A stretch of DNA of 64,000 nucleotides, taken from positions 1 through 64,000 of the forward strand of contig JAPZUE010000041.1 of assembly GCA_027533385.1 (NCBI GenBank). The letters run 5' to 3'. Position 1 is the first letter of the stretch. Each line of letters opens with the position of its first letter. A program made the translations under genes and the position numbers. The stretch is from Rhizobium sp. (GTDB taxonomy: Bacteria > Pseudomonadota > Alphaproteobacteria > Rhizobiales > Rhizobiaceae). A model generated the notes under the pieces. That model was not told the DNA's origin. It made no database searches and saw only the letters and a program-made list of their open reading frames with translations. Below, one piece after another: positions 23,864 through 34,280 of this stretch.

Positions 23864-26053
23864 TCAAGCCGCCTTCACCTTCGCCCGCTTCGCCAGATGC
23901 GCGACCACATTCTCGATCATCCGCATGCCGGCATCGCCGCCAAGCGTCATGATCGATTCCGGGTGGAACTGGACGGCGGCGACGGGTTCCTTGGTGTGCT
24001 CGATGCCCATGATCGTGCCGTCTTCGCTTTCGGCGGTGATCATGAAATCGCGGTGCAGCGTCGCCGGATCGGCGAAGATCGAGTGGTAGCGGCCGACGGT
24101 GACTTCCTTGCCGAGCCCCGAGAAGACGAGGCCGGGTTCGAGCACGCGGATGCGCGACGGCTTGCCATGCATGGGGATTGCAAGCTGACGCAGCTCGCCG
24201 CCATAGGCTTCGGCCAGCGCCTGGAGCCCTAAGCAAACGCCGAAGATCGGCAGGTTTCGCGCCCGCGCCTTCTTGATCGTCGCCTTGCAGTCGAAATCCG
24301 TCGGAGAGCCAGGCCCGGGCGAGAGCACCACGAGATCCGGATTGAGGCTGTCGAAGATCTCTTCCGGCACCGGCGTGCGCACCGTGTTCACGGTCGCGCC
24401 CGTTTGGCGGAAGTAGTTGGCCAGCGTGTGAACAAATGAGTCCTCGTGGTCGACGAGCAGGATGTTGACCCCCTCGCCCACCCGGGCCACGCCGCGTTTG
24501 GAGGACTGATCATTGCCGCTCTTGGCATCACGAATGGCTGCAATCATGGCAGAGGCCTTCAGTTCGGTTTCGGCTTCTTCTTCATGCGGGTCGCTGTCGT
24601 TCAGAAGTGTCGCGCCGGCACGCACCTCGGCAATGCCGTCCTTGATACGCACGGTGCGCAGCGTCAGACCCGTGTTCATGTCGCCGTTGAAGCCGACCAT
24701 GCCGATCGCCCCGCCATACCAGGCGCGCGGGCTCTTCTCATGTGCCTCAATGAAACGCATGGCCCAGAGTTTCGGCGCACCTGTCACGGTGACCGCCCAG
24801 GCATGGCTGAGGAAGCCGTCGAACGCGTCCATGCCGTCGCGCAGACGACCTTCGATATGGTCCACCGTATGGATGAGACGCGAATACATCTCGATCTGCC
24901 GACGACCGATGACCTTGACCGAGCCCGGCTCGCAGACGCGGCTTTTGTCGTTGCGGTCAACGTCAGAGCACATGGTCAGCTCGCTCTCGTCCTTCTTGGA
25001 GTTGAGCAGCTTCAGGATCTGGGCGGAGTCCTCGATCGGGTCCGCGCCGCGCTTGATCGTGCCGGAGATCGGGCAGGTCTCGATGCGGCGACCGTTCACA
25101 CGCACGAACATCTCCGGCGAAGCGCCGACGAGATATTCCTGGTTCCCGAGATTGATGAAGAAGGAATAGGGCGACGGGTTGATTTCCTTCAGCCGCTTGG
25201 AGATCTGCGACGGCTTTGAATCGCAGCGTTCCATGAACTTCTGGCCGGGAACGACCTCGAACAGGTCACCCTTGCGGAAGCTCTCCTTCGCCTTGACAAC
25301 GAGCTCTGCATATTCGCCCGGACGATGATCGCCGCGCGGCGGGATCGTGTCGGTATGCTGGAAGGGTTCGGGCGCGATCTCTTCCGACTGGCCGATGGTG
25401 GTGACGTCGCCCTTGGTGAAGTCGTAGCGGTCGATCCAGGCCTTGGCCGAATAGTGGTCGACGACCAGGATCTCGTCGGGAAGGAAGAGCACCATGTCGC
25501 GCTGGTCATCCGGGCGCGTGAGTTTCAGGTCGATGGCGTCGAACTGAAAGGCGAGATCATAGCCGAAGGCGCCGAACAGGCCGATGGCGCTGTCTTCCTC
25601 CGAGTAGAACAGCGCGGTGATGGCGCGCAGAACCGTGAAGACGGTCGGGATCTTCGAGCGCTCTTCCTCGGTGAAGACGCGCGACGGCAGCTTGACGTCG
25701 AGATCGAGCCGGGTCGCAGTGCGAGCCCCCAGGGCGAGATCCTCGACGGAGGCCAGAGCCTCGGCGATCATGGTCAGCAGCGCTTCGCCGCGACCATTAT
25801 AGGCTTCGATCCAGACCTTGCGACCGAAGGAGGAGATGCCGAGCGGCGGATCAACGATGGCCGTATCCCAGCGGGTATAACGGCCCGGATATTCGTAGTT
25901 GGACGAGAAGACTGCGCCGCGGCGCTCATCGAGCTTGTCGACATAGGTGGAGATGGCATCGGAATAAGGCGTTGGCCGGCGCTTGCGCGTGACGGTCACG
26001 CCGCCGCGCGTCTGATAGGCTTCCGAGCCGTCTTCCTGCAAAATCGTCGACAT
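23864..26053 (-). CDS. trpE(G): Anthranilate synthase, fused TrpE-TrpG
   Basis: A 729-residue fusion, the same length as S. meliloti TrpE(G). The N-terminal two thirds is the chorismate-using component ([32 protein letters not shown], and the [17 protein letters not shown] loop). The C-terminal third is a class I glutamine amidotransferase, with the nucleophile in [15 protein letters not shown] and the histidine/glutamate pair in QFHPES. It makes anthranilate from chorismate and glutamine, the first tryptophan step. AAGGA precedes the ATG at 26053. Upstream lie a WWW leader peptide and a terminator hairpin, so transcription is attenuated by tryptophan supply. In rhizobia trpE(G) is normally unlinked from other trp genes, as here. 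Confidence 0.96.
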   Translation of the reverse strand: MSTILQEDGSEAYQTRGGVTVTRKRRPTPYSDAISTYVDKLDERRGAVFSSNYEYPGRYTRWDTAIVDPPLGISSFGRKVWIEAYNGRGEALLTMIAEALASVEDLALGARTATRLDLDVKLPSRVFTEEERSKIPTVFTVLRAITALFYSEEDSAIGLFGAFGYDLAFQFDAIDLKLTRPDDQRDMVLFLPDEILVVDHYSAKAWIDRYDFTKGDVTTIGQSEEIAPEPFQHTDTIPPRGDHRPGEYAELVVKAKESFRKGDLFEVVPGQKFMERCDSKPSQISKRLKEINPSPYSFFINLGNQEYLVGASPEMFVRVNGRRIETCPISGTIKRGADPIEDSAQILKLLNSKKDESELTMCSDVDRNDKSRVCEPGSVKVIGRRQIEMYSRLIHTVDHIEGRLRDGMDAFDGFLSHAWAVTVTGAPKLWAMRFIEAHEKSPRAWYGGAIGMVGFNGDMNTGLTLRTVRIKDGIAEVRAGATLLNDSDPHEEEAETELKASAMIAAIRDAKSGNDQSSKRGVARVGEGVNILLVDHEDSFVHTLANYFRQTGATVNTVRTPVPEEIFDSLNPDLVVLSPGPGSPTDFDCKATIKKARARNLPIFGVCLGLQALAEAYGGELRQLAIPMHGKPSRIRVLEPGLVFSGLGKEVTVGRYHSIFADPATLHRDFMITAESEDGTIMGIEHTKEPVAAVQFHPESIMTLGGDAGMRMIENVVAHLAKRAKVKAA

Positions 26054-26103
26054 GTCTGTCCTTCTCCACTCTTCGAGGCCCTTCTCCTCAGGCCTTGAAT
26101 ACG

Positions 26104-26138
26104 AAAAAGCCGCCTCAGGAGTGTTTCCGGGCGGCTTT
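26104..26138 (-). terminator. trp attenuator
   Basis: On the minus strand AAAGCCGCC and GGCGGCTTT form a strong stem with a 15-base loop, followed by further T residues and then CG. It lies between the trpL leader peptide and trpE(G), exactly where a transcription attenuator is expected. Confidence 0.85.
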
Positions 26139-26177
26139 GGGGTCAATCCTCTGAAGACATGACTGGTCAAGGCCGCG

Positions 26178-26222
26178 TTAGCGTGCCCACCACCAAGCAA
26201 TGTTCTTCAAAACGATCTTCAT
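26178..26222 (-). CDS. trpL: trp operon leader peptide with three tandem Trp codons
   Basis: The minus strand encodes [14 protein letters not shown] followed by a stop, 14 residues with TGG TGG TGG near the end. Ribosome stalling at these codons under tryptophan starvation should prevent the attenuator at 26104-26138 from forming. S. meliloti trpE(G) has a leader ending in the same WWWAR. The peptide is too short to have a function of its own. An AT-rich promoter region (about 26285-26345) lies upstream and is shared with the divergent chemoreceptor gene. Confidence 0.9.
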   Translation of the reverse strand: MKIVLKNIAWWWAR

Positions 26223-26403
26223 GGAGGTTTTGATAACCCGAGGCGCAGCCCGGCGCAAGCGGGATTTGCAGCTGCGGCGTATGGTTGAAAACGGACGCAA
26301 CAACAATTCTAATTATATAAAAATTAGCAAATCTCGATTTAGCGTTGTCTAACTCGATGAGGAGTTGCAAGCACTGCGCGGGATGCGCCACGAGGACAGA
26401 CGC

Positions 26404-28275
26404 ATGAACATCACCATTTCTCGCAGCCTGATGCTCTTCGGGGCCTTCGTCGCTCTCGGTTTCGGCGTCGCATTGGGCGTGTTCTATTACAGTTTCGATC
26501 GCCTGAAGGTGAACGGCCCAGTCTCCAACGAGCTGCATCTCGGCCAGGACTTCATCGCCGACATCCTGCCGCCACCGCTCTTCCTGATGGAACCATTCCT
26601 GATTGCGCTGGAGACGACCTCGGGTGCGGAAAACCCGGAGCAGAATATCCGCCGGATCATCGTGGCCCGCCAGGCCTATGCCAAATCCATGCGCCGCTGG
26701 GAGTTTTCCGGTCTGCCGCCGGAAATCCTGAATGGGCTTCGTAACCGGATCAAGCCGTCGGCAGATACCTTCTGGACTGAGATGAACGAGGTCTTCATCC
26801 CCGCGGTGAAATCGAAGAACAAGATCGTCATGTCGAGAAGCCTCAAACGCCTGAAGGGCACCTACGAGACCCAGAGACAGGCAATCCTCGACATCACCAA
26901 ACTGTCCGAAGACTATATGGCCGACCGGGAGGCAAAGGCGCTGGCCACGGCCGGCAACCTGACGCTGTTTACAGCCGCCATGTCGGGTTCCGCCTTCATC
27001 CTGCTGGTTGCGGGGCTTTATGTCTTCCGTCGGCGCGCAGTCCTGCCGCTGGCGCAGTTCGGCACCTACATGAACCGGCTGGCCGAAGGCGACTACGACA
27101 CGCCGGTTCCCTATGCGGACCGCAAGGATGAGATAGGCGCCATGGCGGGTGCCGTCGCCGTGTTCCGCGAGGCGGGACTGGAAAAGATCCGGATCGAGGA
27201 CGAGGCCCGCAAGCAGCAGGCACAGCTCGAGGAAGAGCGCAGCGCCCGCCTTGCCAGCCAGATCGCCCAGGCGGAAAACCTCCAGCGCGTCATCAGCGAT
27301 CTCGGCGCCGGCCTCGACCGTCTGTCGAAATTCAACATCCGCTATACGCTGGACGTGCCGTTCCAGCCGGAATTCGAGCAGCTGCGCCACGATTTCAACA
27401 AGTCGCTGGCGGTCTTCCAGGAGACCATGTCGCAGGTCCTCGACAAGGCCCGCCAGATCGAAAGCAATGCCGGTGCCTTGCAGCAATCCTCCGACCAGCT
27501 GGCCAAACGCACCGAACAGCAGGCCGCAGCGCTCGAGGAGACAGCCGCCGCCTTGCAGGAGGTGACGAACAATATCCGCACCTCAGCCTCGCGCACCAGC
27601 AGCACCCGTGAAAAGACGCGCGACGCCCGCCAGAGTGTCGAGAAATCGACCCGTGTTGTTCAGGATGCCGTGGAGGCCATGCGGCGCATCGAGGAAGCCT
27701 CCTCGAGCATTGCCAGCATCACCGATGTGATCGACCAGATCGCCTTCCAGACCAACCTTCTGGCGCTGAATGCCGGCGTCGAGGCCGCCCGCGCCGGCGA
27801 GGCCGGCAAGGGTTTTGCCGTGGTCGCCCAGGAAGTGCGCGACCTTGCGCAGCGCTCCGCCGCTGCCGCCAAGCAGATCAACGGCCTGATCGAGCAATCC
27901 GGACGGGAGGTCGCCGGCGGGGTATCTCTGGTACGCGACACCGGCTCGGCCCTGGGCGAAATCGCCACGAGCATCAGCTCGATTGCCCTGGATGTCGAAG
28001 CAATCGCCAATGCCGCCCAGGAACAGGCATCCGGTCTTGCGGAGATCAGCCAGGCCGTCAACCAGATGGACCAGCTGACGCAGCAGAATGCCGGCATGGT
28101 GGAGGAAACCAGCGCGGCCACCCACTCGCTGAGCGAAGAGGTGAGCGAGCTCGTCCGCCTTGTCGGCCAATTTGTCTTCAACCGCCGTTCCCGCGTGCGC
28201 GACACGCCGGAGGACGCAGAAAGGACGCTGGCCATGCGTGGAAGGACCGGCGGCGCCAAGGAGCTTGCCGCCTGA
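26404..28275 (+). CDS. Methyl-accepting chemotaxis protein, no docking pentapeptide
   Basis: A 623-residue chemoreceptor with membrane segments at about 8-28 and 188-208 around a helical periplasmic domain that carries [16 protein letters not shown], a pattern seen in sensor domains of rhizobial receptors. A HAMP segment ([20 protein letters not shown]) and coiled coil lead to the signalling hairpin [35 protein letters not shown]. Unlike the receptor at 15.5 kb, its C-terminus (GGAKELAA) has no xWxxF docking motif, so its methylation would rely on other receptors. GAGG lies upstream of the ATG at 26404. It is divergent from trpL. Confidence 0.92.
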   Translation: MNITISRSLMLFGAFVALGFGVALGVFYYSFDRLKVNGPVSNELHLGQDFIADILPPPLFLMEPFLIALETTSGAENPEQNIRRIIVARQAYAKSMRRWEFSGLPPEILNGLRNRIKPSADTFWTEMNEVFIPAVKSKNKIVMSRSLKRLKGTYETQRQAILDITKLSEDYMADREAKALATAGNLTLFTAAMSGSAFILLVAGLYVFRRRAVLPLAQFGTYMNRLAEGDYDTPVPYADRKDEIGAMAGAVAVFREAGLEKIRIEDEARKQQAQLEEERSARLASQIAQAENLQRVISDLGAGLDRLSKFNIRYTLDVPFQPEFEQLRHDFNKSLAVFQETMSQVLDKARQIESNAGALQQSSDQLAKRTEQQAAALEETAAALQEVTNNIRTSASRTSSTREKTRDARQSVEKSTRVVQDAVEAMRRIEEASSSIASITDVIDQIAFQTNLLALNAGVEAARAGEAGKGFAVVAQEVRDLAQRSAAAAKQINGLIEQSGREVAGGVSLVRDTGSALGEIATSISSIALDVEAIANAAQEQASGLAEISQAVNQMDQLTQQNAGMVEETSAATHSLSEEVSELVRLVGQFVFNRRSRVRDTPEDAERTLAMRGRTGGAKELAA

Positions 28276-28307
28276 GCCGCGCTGCGACCGGCTGAGGAAG
28301 GAAGGGA

Positions 28308-28334
28308 GACCCGATCACCTGATCGGGTCTTCTC
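28308..28334 (+). terminator. Terminator of the second chemoreceptor gene
   Basis: GACCCGATCA and TGATCGGGTC form a perfect 10-bp stem with a two-base loop, followed by TTCTC. It lies 33 bases past the stop codon. Confidence 0.75.
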
Positions 28335-28337
28335 ATG

Positions 28338-28377
28338 CCAAGTGTCGATCCTATGGGTTCCCATCATCGACACTTGG
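28338..28377. repeat. Nested long inverted repeat
   Basis: CCAAGTGTCGAT (28338-28349) and ATCGACACTTGG (28366-28377) are perfect 12-bp arms; inside, ATGGG and CCCAT form a second 5-bp stem around TT. No T tract follows. It directly succeeds the chemoreceptor terminator and lies 66 bases before the extensin-like gene, so it may be an operator or RNA element for that gene. Confidence 0.7.
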
Positions 28378-28443
28378 TATCAGACCATCATTGAACAATG
28401 CGTCCGGTCCGCCGTTTCCCACCCGTGAAACGGAGGTGCATGG

Positions 28444-29364
28444 ATGCGAAAAGACTGGATGCTGATCGGGTGTCTTACGCTGGCGCTGCCGCTCATCCTC
28501 GGCGCAGGCCTGCCGACACTGGGACCGGTTCCCGCTCCGACGCCTCGCGCCGAAGATCCATCGCCAAGAGCAGGCTCAGAACCGGCAGCATACCCGGATC
28601 AGCCGCTAAAAGTGCCAGTCCCTCCCGCGAAACCAGATCCGGCGCGAACCGACAAGGCAGCACAGGAACCCGCTGCTCCCGCCTCATCGGCGCCCCCTGC
28701 CCCATCAGAGAAACACACGCCAACCGAGCATCTGGCAAAGGACCAGGACCTTGGGGGAAGCGATGCTTTAGCGGCGCGTGACCGTTCCGAGATCGCCAAA
28801 GAAGAGCCAGAGGCCTTCGCCGCCTGCATCGGAGCGCTCAAGGCGATCGGCGCGCGCTTTCTGGAGATCGACAGGATCGAGGATGGTCAGACATGCGGCA
28901 TCGACAAGCCGATCGAACTGGACACCGTGCTCCCGGGCATCCGGCTCGAACCGAAGGGTATCCTGCGCTGTGAGACGGCACTGCAACTCGCCCTGATGAC
29001 CCGGGACATGCTGAGACCGGCGGCAGACGCTGCCTTTCCGGGCCGGCCGAAGCTCACCGCCATCCGCCAGGCCTCGACCTATATCTGCCGCAACCGTAAC
29101 AGCGCCGATGACGGCAAGGTCTCCGAACACGCCTATGGCAACGCAATCGACATTGCCGGCCTGCGCTTCGGGAACGAAGAGATGCCGGTGATGATCGCCC
29201 GTCAGGACGACGGTACGTCAGAAGCCGCCTTCCAGCGCGCCTTCAACGCGATCGCCTGCCTCTATTTCACAACTGTCTTATCGCCAGGCAGCGACGCGAC
29301 GCATCAGGATCACATGCATCTTGACGTGATCACGCGGAGGGGCGGGTTCCGATACTGCCGATGA
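28444..29364 (+). CDS. Extensin-like C-terminal domain protein (periplasmic)
   Basis: A 306-residue exported protein. A signal anchor or signal peptide (residues 7-23) is followed by a long proline/alanine-rich linker to about residue 105. The C-terminal 180 residues form the Extensin-like_C domain: CGIDKPI, STYICRNRN, SEHAYGNAIDIAG, and SDATHQDHMHLD, ending GGFRYCR. The SEHAYGNAID and DHMHLD histidines and aspartates resemble the zinc site of LAS-type peptidoglycan carboxypeptidases, so a cell-wall hydrolase or wall-binding role is plausible but unproven. Four conserved cysteines suggest disulfides. GGAGG lies seven bases before the ATG at 28444. Confidence 0.82.
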   Translation: MRKDWMLIGCLTLALPLILGAGLPTLGPVPAPTPRAEDPSPRAGSEPAAYPDQPLKVPVPPAKPDPARTDKAAQEPAAPASSAPPAPSEKHTPTEHLAKDQDLGGSDALAARDRSEIAKEEPEAFAACIGALKAIGARFLEIDRIEDGQTCGIDKPIELDTVLPGIRLEPKGILRCETALQLALMTRDMLRPAADAAFPGRPKLTAIRQASTYICRNRNSADDGKVSEHAYGNAIDIAGLRFGNEEMPVMIARQDDGTSEAAFQRAFNAIACLYFTTVLSPGSDATHQDHMHLDVITRRGGFRYCR

Positions 29365-29365
29365 A

Positions 29366-29395
29366 ACAAAGAAGGCGGCGCATCGCTGCGCCGCC
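29366..29395 (-). terminator. Terminator between converging genes
   Basis: GGCGGCGCA and TGCGCCGCC form a perfect 9-bp stem with a 4-base loop; on the minus strand TTCTTTGTTT follows. It terminates the haem-receptor gene and may also stop the converging extensin-like transcript. Confidence 0.75.
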
Positions 29396-29417
29396 CCTGC
29401 ACTGGAGTCCGTCTCGC

Positions 29418-31655
29418 TCAGAACTTCTGGGTGAGGGAGATTTTGAAGGTGCGGCCGGGTTCGGAGTAGAAGTCCCGTGCCTGCGTCGATGAATTTGTAC
29501 GGACCGATGCGTAATCGAAGTAGGTCTTGTCAAAGACGTTATAGACCCCGGCGGTGATCCGCATGCCGTTCAGCTGTTCCGGCTCCCACCACGCGTTGAG
29601 GTCAACGACACCGTAACCGGCAGTTCTGAAGTAACTGGTGTTAGGTGCACCTTTACCGTCGTTGGCTCTCGACTTTTGCGCCGCTACGAAATCGGCGCCA
29701 ACACCCCAGAATTCAGTGTCGTAGCCAATGCTCGCGACGACTTTAAGTGGCGCAACCGAACGGATAAAGGTGCCACGATCGAGATCATTGCCCTTCACAT
29801 AGGCAAGGCCGCCCGAAACACGGAAACCATTGTCGAATACCTTGTGGGCTGACAGATCTACGCCGAACATCTCAACATCGGAGATATTGGAATAGCGGGT
29901 CATGCCTTGAGGGTAAGTACCGGTGAAACCAAGTGCGGCGGCCTGCGCAGAAGTGATCGAGGCGACGTCAATGAAATTCTTGTAGCGATTATAGAACACC
30001 GAGGCACGTGCGCCCATCTCTTCGTCACCGAGATCGGCCCCGAACTCAAAGCCATTGCTCGTTTCGGATTGGAGATCGGCATTGCCAAGGCGCAGATAAG
30101 TGCCTGAGCCGCCAAACGCGCTGTAGAGTTCGCTCGCCGTAGGCGCGCGGAACGCCATCGCCCATTGACCGAAAAATGTCACGTCAGGCTGGAGGTCATA
30201 TGTGAGACGCAGCTTCGGTGACAAACCCGCATCTTCAAAGCCGTTCGGCAGTGCCGGATTGAGGTAATTGCGGTCATACTCGGGTGTCATTTCAGGCGAA
30301 TGCTTTACCCAATCAAAACGCAAGCCTGGAGTTACAGTTACGCCCGACGAACCGACCTCGATCTCGTCGTCAAAAAACAGTCCGACCTTGCTGCTGTCGA
30401 CTTTCGGCGAATCGGCCTGGTTGGTGTGCAAGTTCAAGCACGTTCCGGTTCTCGGCGTTGTGCAGTTGTCGTAACCGCTTGAGTATTGATCCGAAACGCC
30501 AAAGGCTGTGTCCAGACCATAATTGAAGGTATGGTTCAGCTGACCAGTCGTAAGCTCAGATTGGGCCGCCCCAATAAACCCGATCGTCCTCTCGTTATTG
30601 TCGTTCTCGCGCCCAATCGCGCCGATCGGAGTGGTCTGCCGGATGGCATCGTAGCCGTCCATGGTCCGCTGATCCATCCAGTACAAGGATGCCCATGCAT
30701 TGGAAATCATGGCGTCCTGTGACTGGGCTTCATACTGGTAGTCCAACGAGACGCGATCGCGATCGGTGTCTTTTTTGCCAGTATAGTTTCCAGGCCGGAA
30801 GGTGGTGGTGTTCTGTAGGCTTCTGGCATCCGTTACACGATCCTTGCGGAAACGCTCAGCCGTGAGACCAAGCGTATGCCCACCTTCGAGCTGCTGTTGC
30901 AGACGGAACAGGAGATTGTGCTGGTCGTATTCGGAAGGATCAGCCATGGTCCGCGTGGTGCCGAAGGTATCAACGGTACCATTGGTTTTGCGCTCGTGAC
31001 CCTTTTTGTAGGATCCTTGGAACATAACCGAGGTATTCTCCACACGCTTCGCAACGGCAGCGGATCCCTCCCAGCTGTTGTCGGAACTGTCATAGGTCGT
31101 TTTGGCCACCCCGCCCCAATCCTTACCATCAGAGATAAGGTCATCAGGCGTCAGCGTCCGCAGGGCTAGAACGCCCCCCAACGCACCCGATCCGGCCCGG
31201 CTCGAGTCGGCTCCACGCATGACATCAACTGCCGAAAGTGCCGCGAAGTTGAACGCGTCAACGCCCCCGCTTGCGGCACGCGTCGCGTCGAAGATGTACG
31301 GCACAGGAATGCCGTCTACGGTCGTGAGCACGCGCGCGCCCTCGAGACCTCTGATATTCACGGCTCCGTTGGAGCGATTGAAATTGACGCCCGGCTCTGC
31401 CACGCGACCGAGATCTTCGATGCTCGTGATCTGCTTGGCTTCAATCTCCTCCGCCGTCGTTTCCGTCGCCAGCGGCGTATCGGCCACCGAGCCAGCCGGC
31501 ACCCGCTTGCCCTTCACCACGATCGTCTGCAGCTGCGTCTCGTTGCTGTTCGTCGTGGTCGTCGCTGCGGTCTGGGCCTTTGCAGGCGCCAGCGATGTGA
31601 TCGCGGCGAGTGCCGTGCAGGCAAGCAGGATGGGGCGGAGGGACCGGGAGCGCAT
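29418..31655 (-). CDS. TonB-dependent haem/haemoglobin-type receptor
   Basis: A 745-residue outer-membrane receptor of the haemoglobin/transferrin/lactoferrin family, similar in plan to S. meliloti ShmR. It has a signal peptide, a TonB box at LQTIVVKG, a plug with VNIRGLEGARVLTTVDGIP and DVMRGADSSRAGSGALGG, and a barrel ending in ISLTQKF. The FRAP box of haem receptors is present (FRAPTASELY), but the second box reads NADL instead of NPxL, and no histidine lies between them. Tandem RirA-type boxes upstream support iron regulation. No hmuS-TUV transport genes are adjacent. Local GC is lower in the barrel part than in neighbours. Alternative: a receptor for another metal chelate. Confidence 0.85.
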   Translation of the reverse strand: MRSRSLRPILLACTALAAITSLAPAKAQTAATTTTNSNETQLQTIVVKGKRVPAGSVADTPLATETTAEEIEAKQITSIEDLGRVAEPGVNFNRSNGAVNIRGLEGARVLTTVDGIPVPYIFDATRAASGGVDAFNFAALSAVDVMRGADSSRAGSGALGGVLALRTLTPDDLISDGKDWGGVAKTTYDSSDNSWEGSAAVAKRVENTSVMFQGSYKKGHERKTNGTVDTFGTTRTMADPSEYDQHNLLFRLQQQLEGGHTLGLTAERFRKDRVTDARSLQNTTTFRPGNYTGKKDTDRDRVSLDYQYEAQSQDAMISNAWASLYWMDQRTMDGYDAIRQTTPIGAIGRENDNNERTIGFIGAAQSELTTGQLNHTFNYGLDTAFGVSDQYSSGYDNCTTPRTGTCLNLHTNQADSPKVDSSKVGLFFDDEIEVGSSGVTVTPGLRFDWVKHSPEMTPEYDRNYLNPALPNGFEDAGLSPKLRLTYDLQPDVTFFGQWAMAFRAPTASELYSAFGGSGTYLRLGNADLQSETSNGFEFGADLGDEEMGARASVFYNRYKNFIDVASITSAQAAALGFTGTYPQGMTRYSNISDVEMFGVDLSAHKVFDNGFRVSGGLAYVKGNDLDRGTFIRSVAPLKVVASIGYDTEFWGVGADFVAAQKSRANDGKGAPNTSYFRTAGYGVVDLNAWWEPEQLNGMRITAGVYNVFDKTYFDYASVRTNSSTQARDFYSEPGRTFKISLTQKF

Positions 31656-31785
31656 GCGTGTCGTCCTTTCAATGGCCGCAGAGGGGGGATCCCGCCTCCG
31701 GTGCGGGAAGCGGGTCGGCCGAATGGGATTGCGTCAAAAACGTGGCGAGACCGTTGTTCCCGCCGTAATCACGCCGTATAAAACA

Positions 31786-31800
31786 TGATGTTCTGAGTCA
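31786..31800. promoter_or_regulatory. Candidate RirA operator (IRO), site 1
   Basis: TGA-TGTTCTGAG-TCA fits TGA-N9-TCA and lies about 130 bases upstream of the haem-receptor start. It is part of a direct repeat: TATAAAACATGAT occurs at 31778-31790 and again at 31805-31817, so two copies of the site stand 27 bases apart. Confidence 0.55.
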
Positions 31801-31812
31801 ACATATAAAACA

Positions 31813-31827
31813 TGATCATTTTCATCA
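31813..31827. promoter_or_regulatory. Candidate RirA operator (IRO), site 2
   Basis: TGA-TCATTTTCA-TCA fits the same TGA-N9-TCA pattern, in the second copy of the TATAAAACATGAT direct repeat. The surrounding ATGAT and ATCAT give it extra dyad symmetry. Confidence 0.55.
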
Positions 31828-31886
31828 TGAATTGTGATCGCCGTCACCGTGGCGAAAATATCACAAATTCCGGGTGGAAATTCGGG

Positions 31887-33560
31887 CTAGAACAGGCCCT
31901 CGATTGCTCCGTCCTCATTGAGCCGAATACGTTCCGATGACGGAACGCTTGGCAGGCCGGGCATGGTCATGATCTCGCCGGTGATTGCGACGACGAAGCC
32001 GGCGCCCGCCGACAGGCGCACCTCGCGCACATGCACCGTATGCCCTTCGGGCGCGCCACGCAGCGTCGGATCGGTGGAAAAGGAATACTGGGTCTTCGCC
32101 ATGCAGACCGGCAGATTGCCATAACCCTGCCGCTCCCAGTCGGCGAGTTGCTCGCGCACCGCCTTGTCGGCGGTCACCTCACCCGCCCGGTAGATCTCGG
32201 TGGCGATCCGCTCGATCTTGGAGAAAAGCGGCATGGCATCCGGATAGAGCGGATGGAAGGAGGACGGGCCCCCGGCGATCCGCACGACGGTTTCGGCAAG
32301 CGCGGCGATGCCGGCTGATCCGTCCGCCCAGTGGCGGCAGAGCACGGCCTCGGCCCCAAGCCCCGCAGCAACGGCCTTGACCGCCGCTATTTCCTCTTCC
32401 GTGTCGGTGGTGAAATGGTTGATCGCAACGACGGCCGGAACACCGAACTTGGCGAGGTTTTCCAGATGCCGGGCAAGATTGATGGCACCGCGCTCGACGG
32501 CAGCGACATCCTCGCGGGACAGATCCTCCTTCGCCACGCCACGATTCATCTTGAGCGCCCTGACCGTCGCAACGATGACCACGGCCGAGGGGGTCAGCCC
32601 CGCCTTGCGGCACTTGATGTCGAAGAATTTCTCAGCCCCGAGATCGGCCCCAAAGCCCGCTTCGGTCACGACATAATCGCCGAGCTTCAACGCCGTCTTC
32701 GTCGCCACGACCGAATTGCAGCCATGGGCGATATTGGCGAAGGGACCGCCATGCACCAGCGCCGGATTGTTTTCGAGCGTCTGGACGAGGTTCGGCTGCA
32801 TCGCCTCCTTCAACAGAACGGCCATGGCGCCGTCGGCCTTCAGATCCCGCGCGAAGACCGGGCTCTTGTCACGGCGATAGCCGATGATGATCCCGCCCAG
32901 CCGGCGTTCCAGGTCGTCGAGATCGGTGGCAAGACAGAGGATCGCCATGACCTCCGAGGCAACCGTGATGTCAAAGCCCGCCTCGCGCGGGAAACCGTTC
33001 GACGCGCCTCCGAGCGAGGTCACGATCTGGCGCAGCGCCCGGTCGTTCATGTCGATCACCCGCCGCCAGGTGATGCGGCGCGTGTCGATGTTGAGCGCGT
33101 TGCCCCAGTAGATGTGATTGTCGATCAGCGCCGAGAGCAGATTGTGGGCAGAGGTGATCGCGTGGAAATCGCCGGTGAAATGGAGGTTGATGTCCTCCAT
33201 CGGCACGACCTGCGCATAACCGCCGCCGGCCGCCCCGCCCTTCACCCCGAAACAGGGGCCGAGCGAGGGCTCGCGAATGCAGATGACGGCCTTCTTTCCG
33301 ATCCGGTTGAGGCCATCGCCAAGGCCGACGGTCGTCGTCGTCTTGCCCTCGCCCGCCGGTGTCGGATTGATCGCGGTCACCAGGATCAGCTTGCCGTCGG
33401 GACGGTCAGAAAGCCCCTTGATGAAGGATGCCGAAATCTTTGCCTTGTCATGGCCGTAAGGGATCAGGCTGTCAGAGGGAATGCCGAGCTTGTAGCCGAT
33501 CTCCTGGATCGGTCGTTTGGAAGCCGCACGTGCGATGTCGATATCCGATGCCACTGTCAT
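31887..33560 (-). CDS. fhs: Formate-tetrahydrofolate ligase
   Basis: A 557-residue cytoplasmic enzyme that makes 10-formyl-THF from formate, THF and ATP. The nucleotide loop [18 protein letters not shown], the [18 protein letters not shown] segment and [14 protein letters not shown] are all family hallmarks, and the length is standard. AGGGGGAAAC precedes the ATG at 33560; upstream in-frame codons are not family-like. The enzyme links C1 released by demethylation of choline/betaine derivatives (compare the dehydrogenase at 1.9-4.4 kb) to purine and formyl-Met synthesis. It lies alone, and its stop is 231 bases before the haem-receptor start on the same strand. Confidence 0.96.
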   Translation of the reverse strand: MTVASDIDIARAASKRPIQEIGYKLGIPSDSLIPYGHDKAKISASFIKGLSDRPDGKLILVTAINPTPAGEGKTTTTVGLGDGLNRIGKKAVICIREPSLGPCFGVKGGAAGGGYAQVVPMEDINLHFTGDFHAITSAHNLLSALIDNHIYWGNALNIDTRRITWRRVIDMNDRALRQIVTSLGGASNGFPREAGFDITVASEVMAILCLATDLDDLERRLGGIIIGYRRDKSPVFARDLKADGAMAVLLKEAMQPNLVQTLENNPALVHGGPFANIAHGCNSVVATKTALKLGDYVVTEAGFGADLGAEKFFDIKCRKAGLTPSAVVIVATVRALKMNRGVAKEDLSREDVAAVERGAINLARHLENLAKFGVPAVVAINHFTTDTEEEIAAVKAVAAGLGAEAVLCRHWADGSAGIAALAETVVRIAGGPSSFHPLYPDAMPLFSKIERIATEIYRAGEVTADKAVREQLADWERQGYGNLPVCMAKTQYSFSTDPTLRGAPEGHTVHVREVRLSAGAGFVVAITGEIMTMPGLPSVPSSERIRLNEDGAIEGLF

Positions 33561-33751
33561 GTTTCCCCCTGCCCTTATGGTTGGCCAGGAGGATCGGACG
33601 ATGCGAAGGGACTGGCAAGCAGGGCGGCAGACTTTTTTCAAAACGAAGCGGATCGGCCCAAAACCGACCCGCTGTGGTACTCCCCTCTTGTCCAAGCGTG
33701 TCAGGATGTAATATTTGCGCCGCAACAATTGCCCGCCGAGAGGATGCCGCC

Positions 33752-34273
33752 ATGAAATCTCTGGAATTGCTGATCGAGAAGATCATCCTGTCGAGCCGCT
33801 GGATCCTGGTGGTCTTCTATCTGGGCCTCGTTGCCGCGCTGGCCGTCTATGCCGTCTCCTTCGGCTACAAGTTCCTCAAGATTGCCCAGAACGTCTTCGT
33901 CTACGAGGACTTCGAAATGATCCTCGCCATGCTGGCGCTGATCGACGCGGCCCTGGTGGCGAGCCTCATCGTCATGGTGATGATCTCCGGCTACGAGAAC
34001 TTCGTCAGCCGTTTCGACGACGCCACTGACGAGGTTTCCTTCCTTGGCAAGCTCGATTCCGGCAGCCTGAAGATCAAGGTCGCCTCCTCGATCGTCGCCA
34101 TCTCCTCGATCCACCTCTTGCAGGTCTTCCTCAACATCAACCAATATACCGATGGCAAGCTGATGTGGCTGACCATCATCCACCTCGCCTTCGTCGTCTC
34201 GGCCCTGATGCTCGGCTATCTCGAGGTGATGATGAACGGCAAGAAAAAGGCGAGCAGCGCCGACAGGCTCTGA
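33752..34273 (+). CDS. UPF0114 (YqhA) family membrane protein
   Basis: A 173-residue inner-membrane protein with four hydrophobic segments. The family features are visible: [34 protein letters not shown], and [20 protein letters not shown] with the conserved serine-rich turn. YqhA proteins are widespread and of unknown function. The ATG at 33752 follows GAGAGG. It diverges from fhs; the 190-base gap holds the start regions of both. A 150-base palindromic repeat follows. Confidence 0.85.
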   Translation: MKSLELLIEKIILSSRWILVVFYLGLVAALAVYAVSFGYKFLKIAQNVFVYEDFEMILAMLALIDAALVASLIVMVMISGYENFVSRFDDATDEVSFLGKLDSGSLKIKVASSIVAISSIHLLQVFLNINQYTDGKLMWLTIIHLAFVVSALMLGYLEVMMNGKKKASSADRL

Positions 34274-34280
34274 GGAGACG

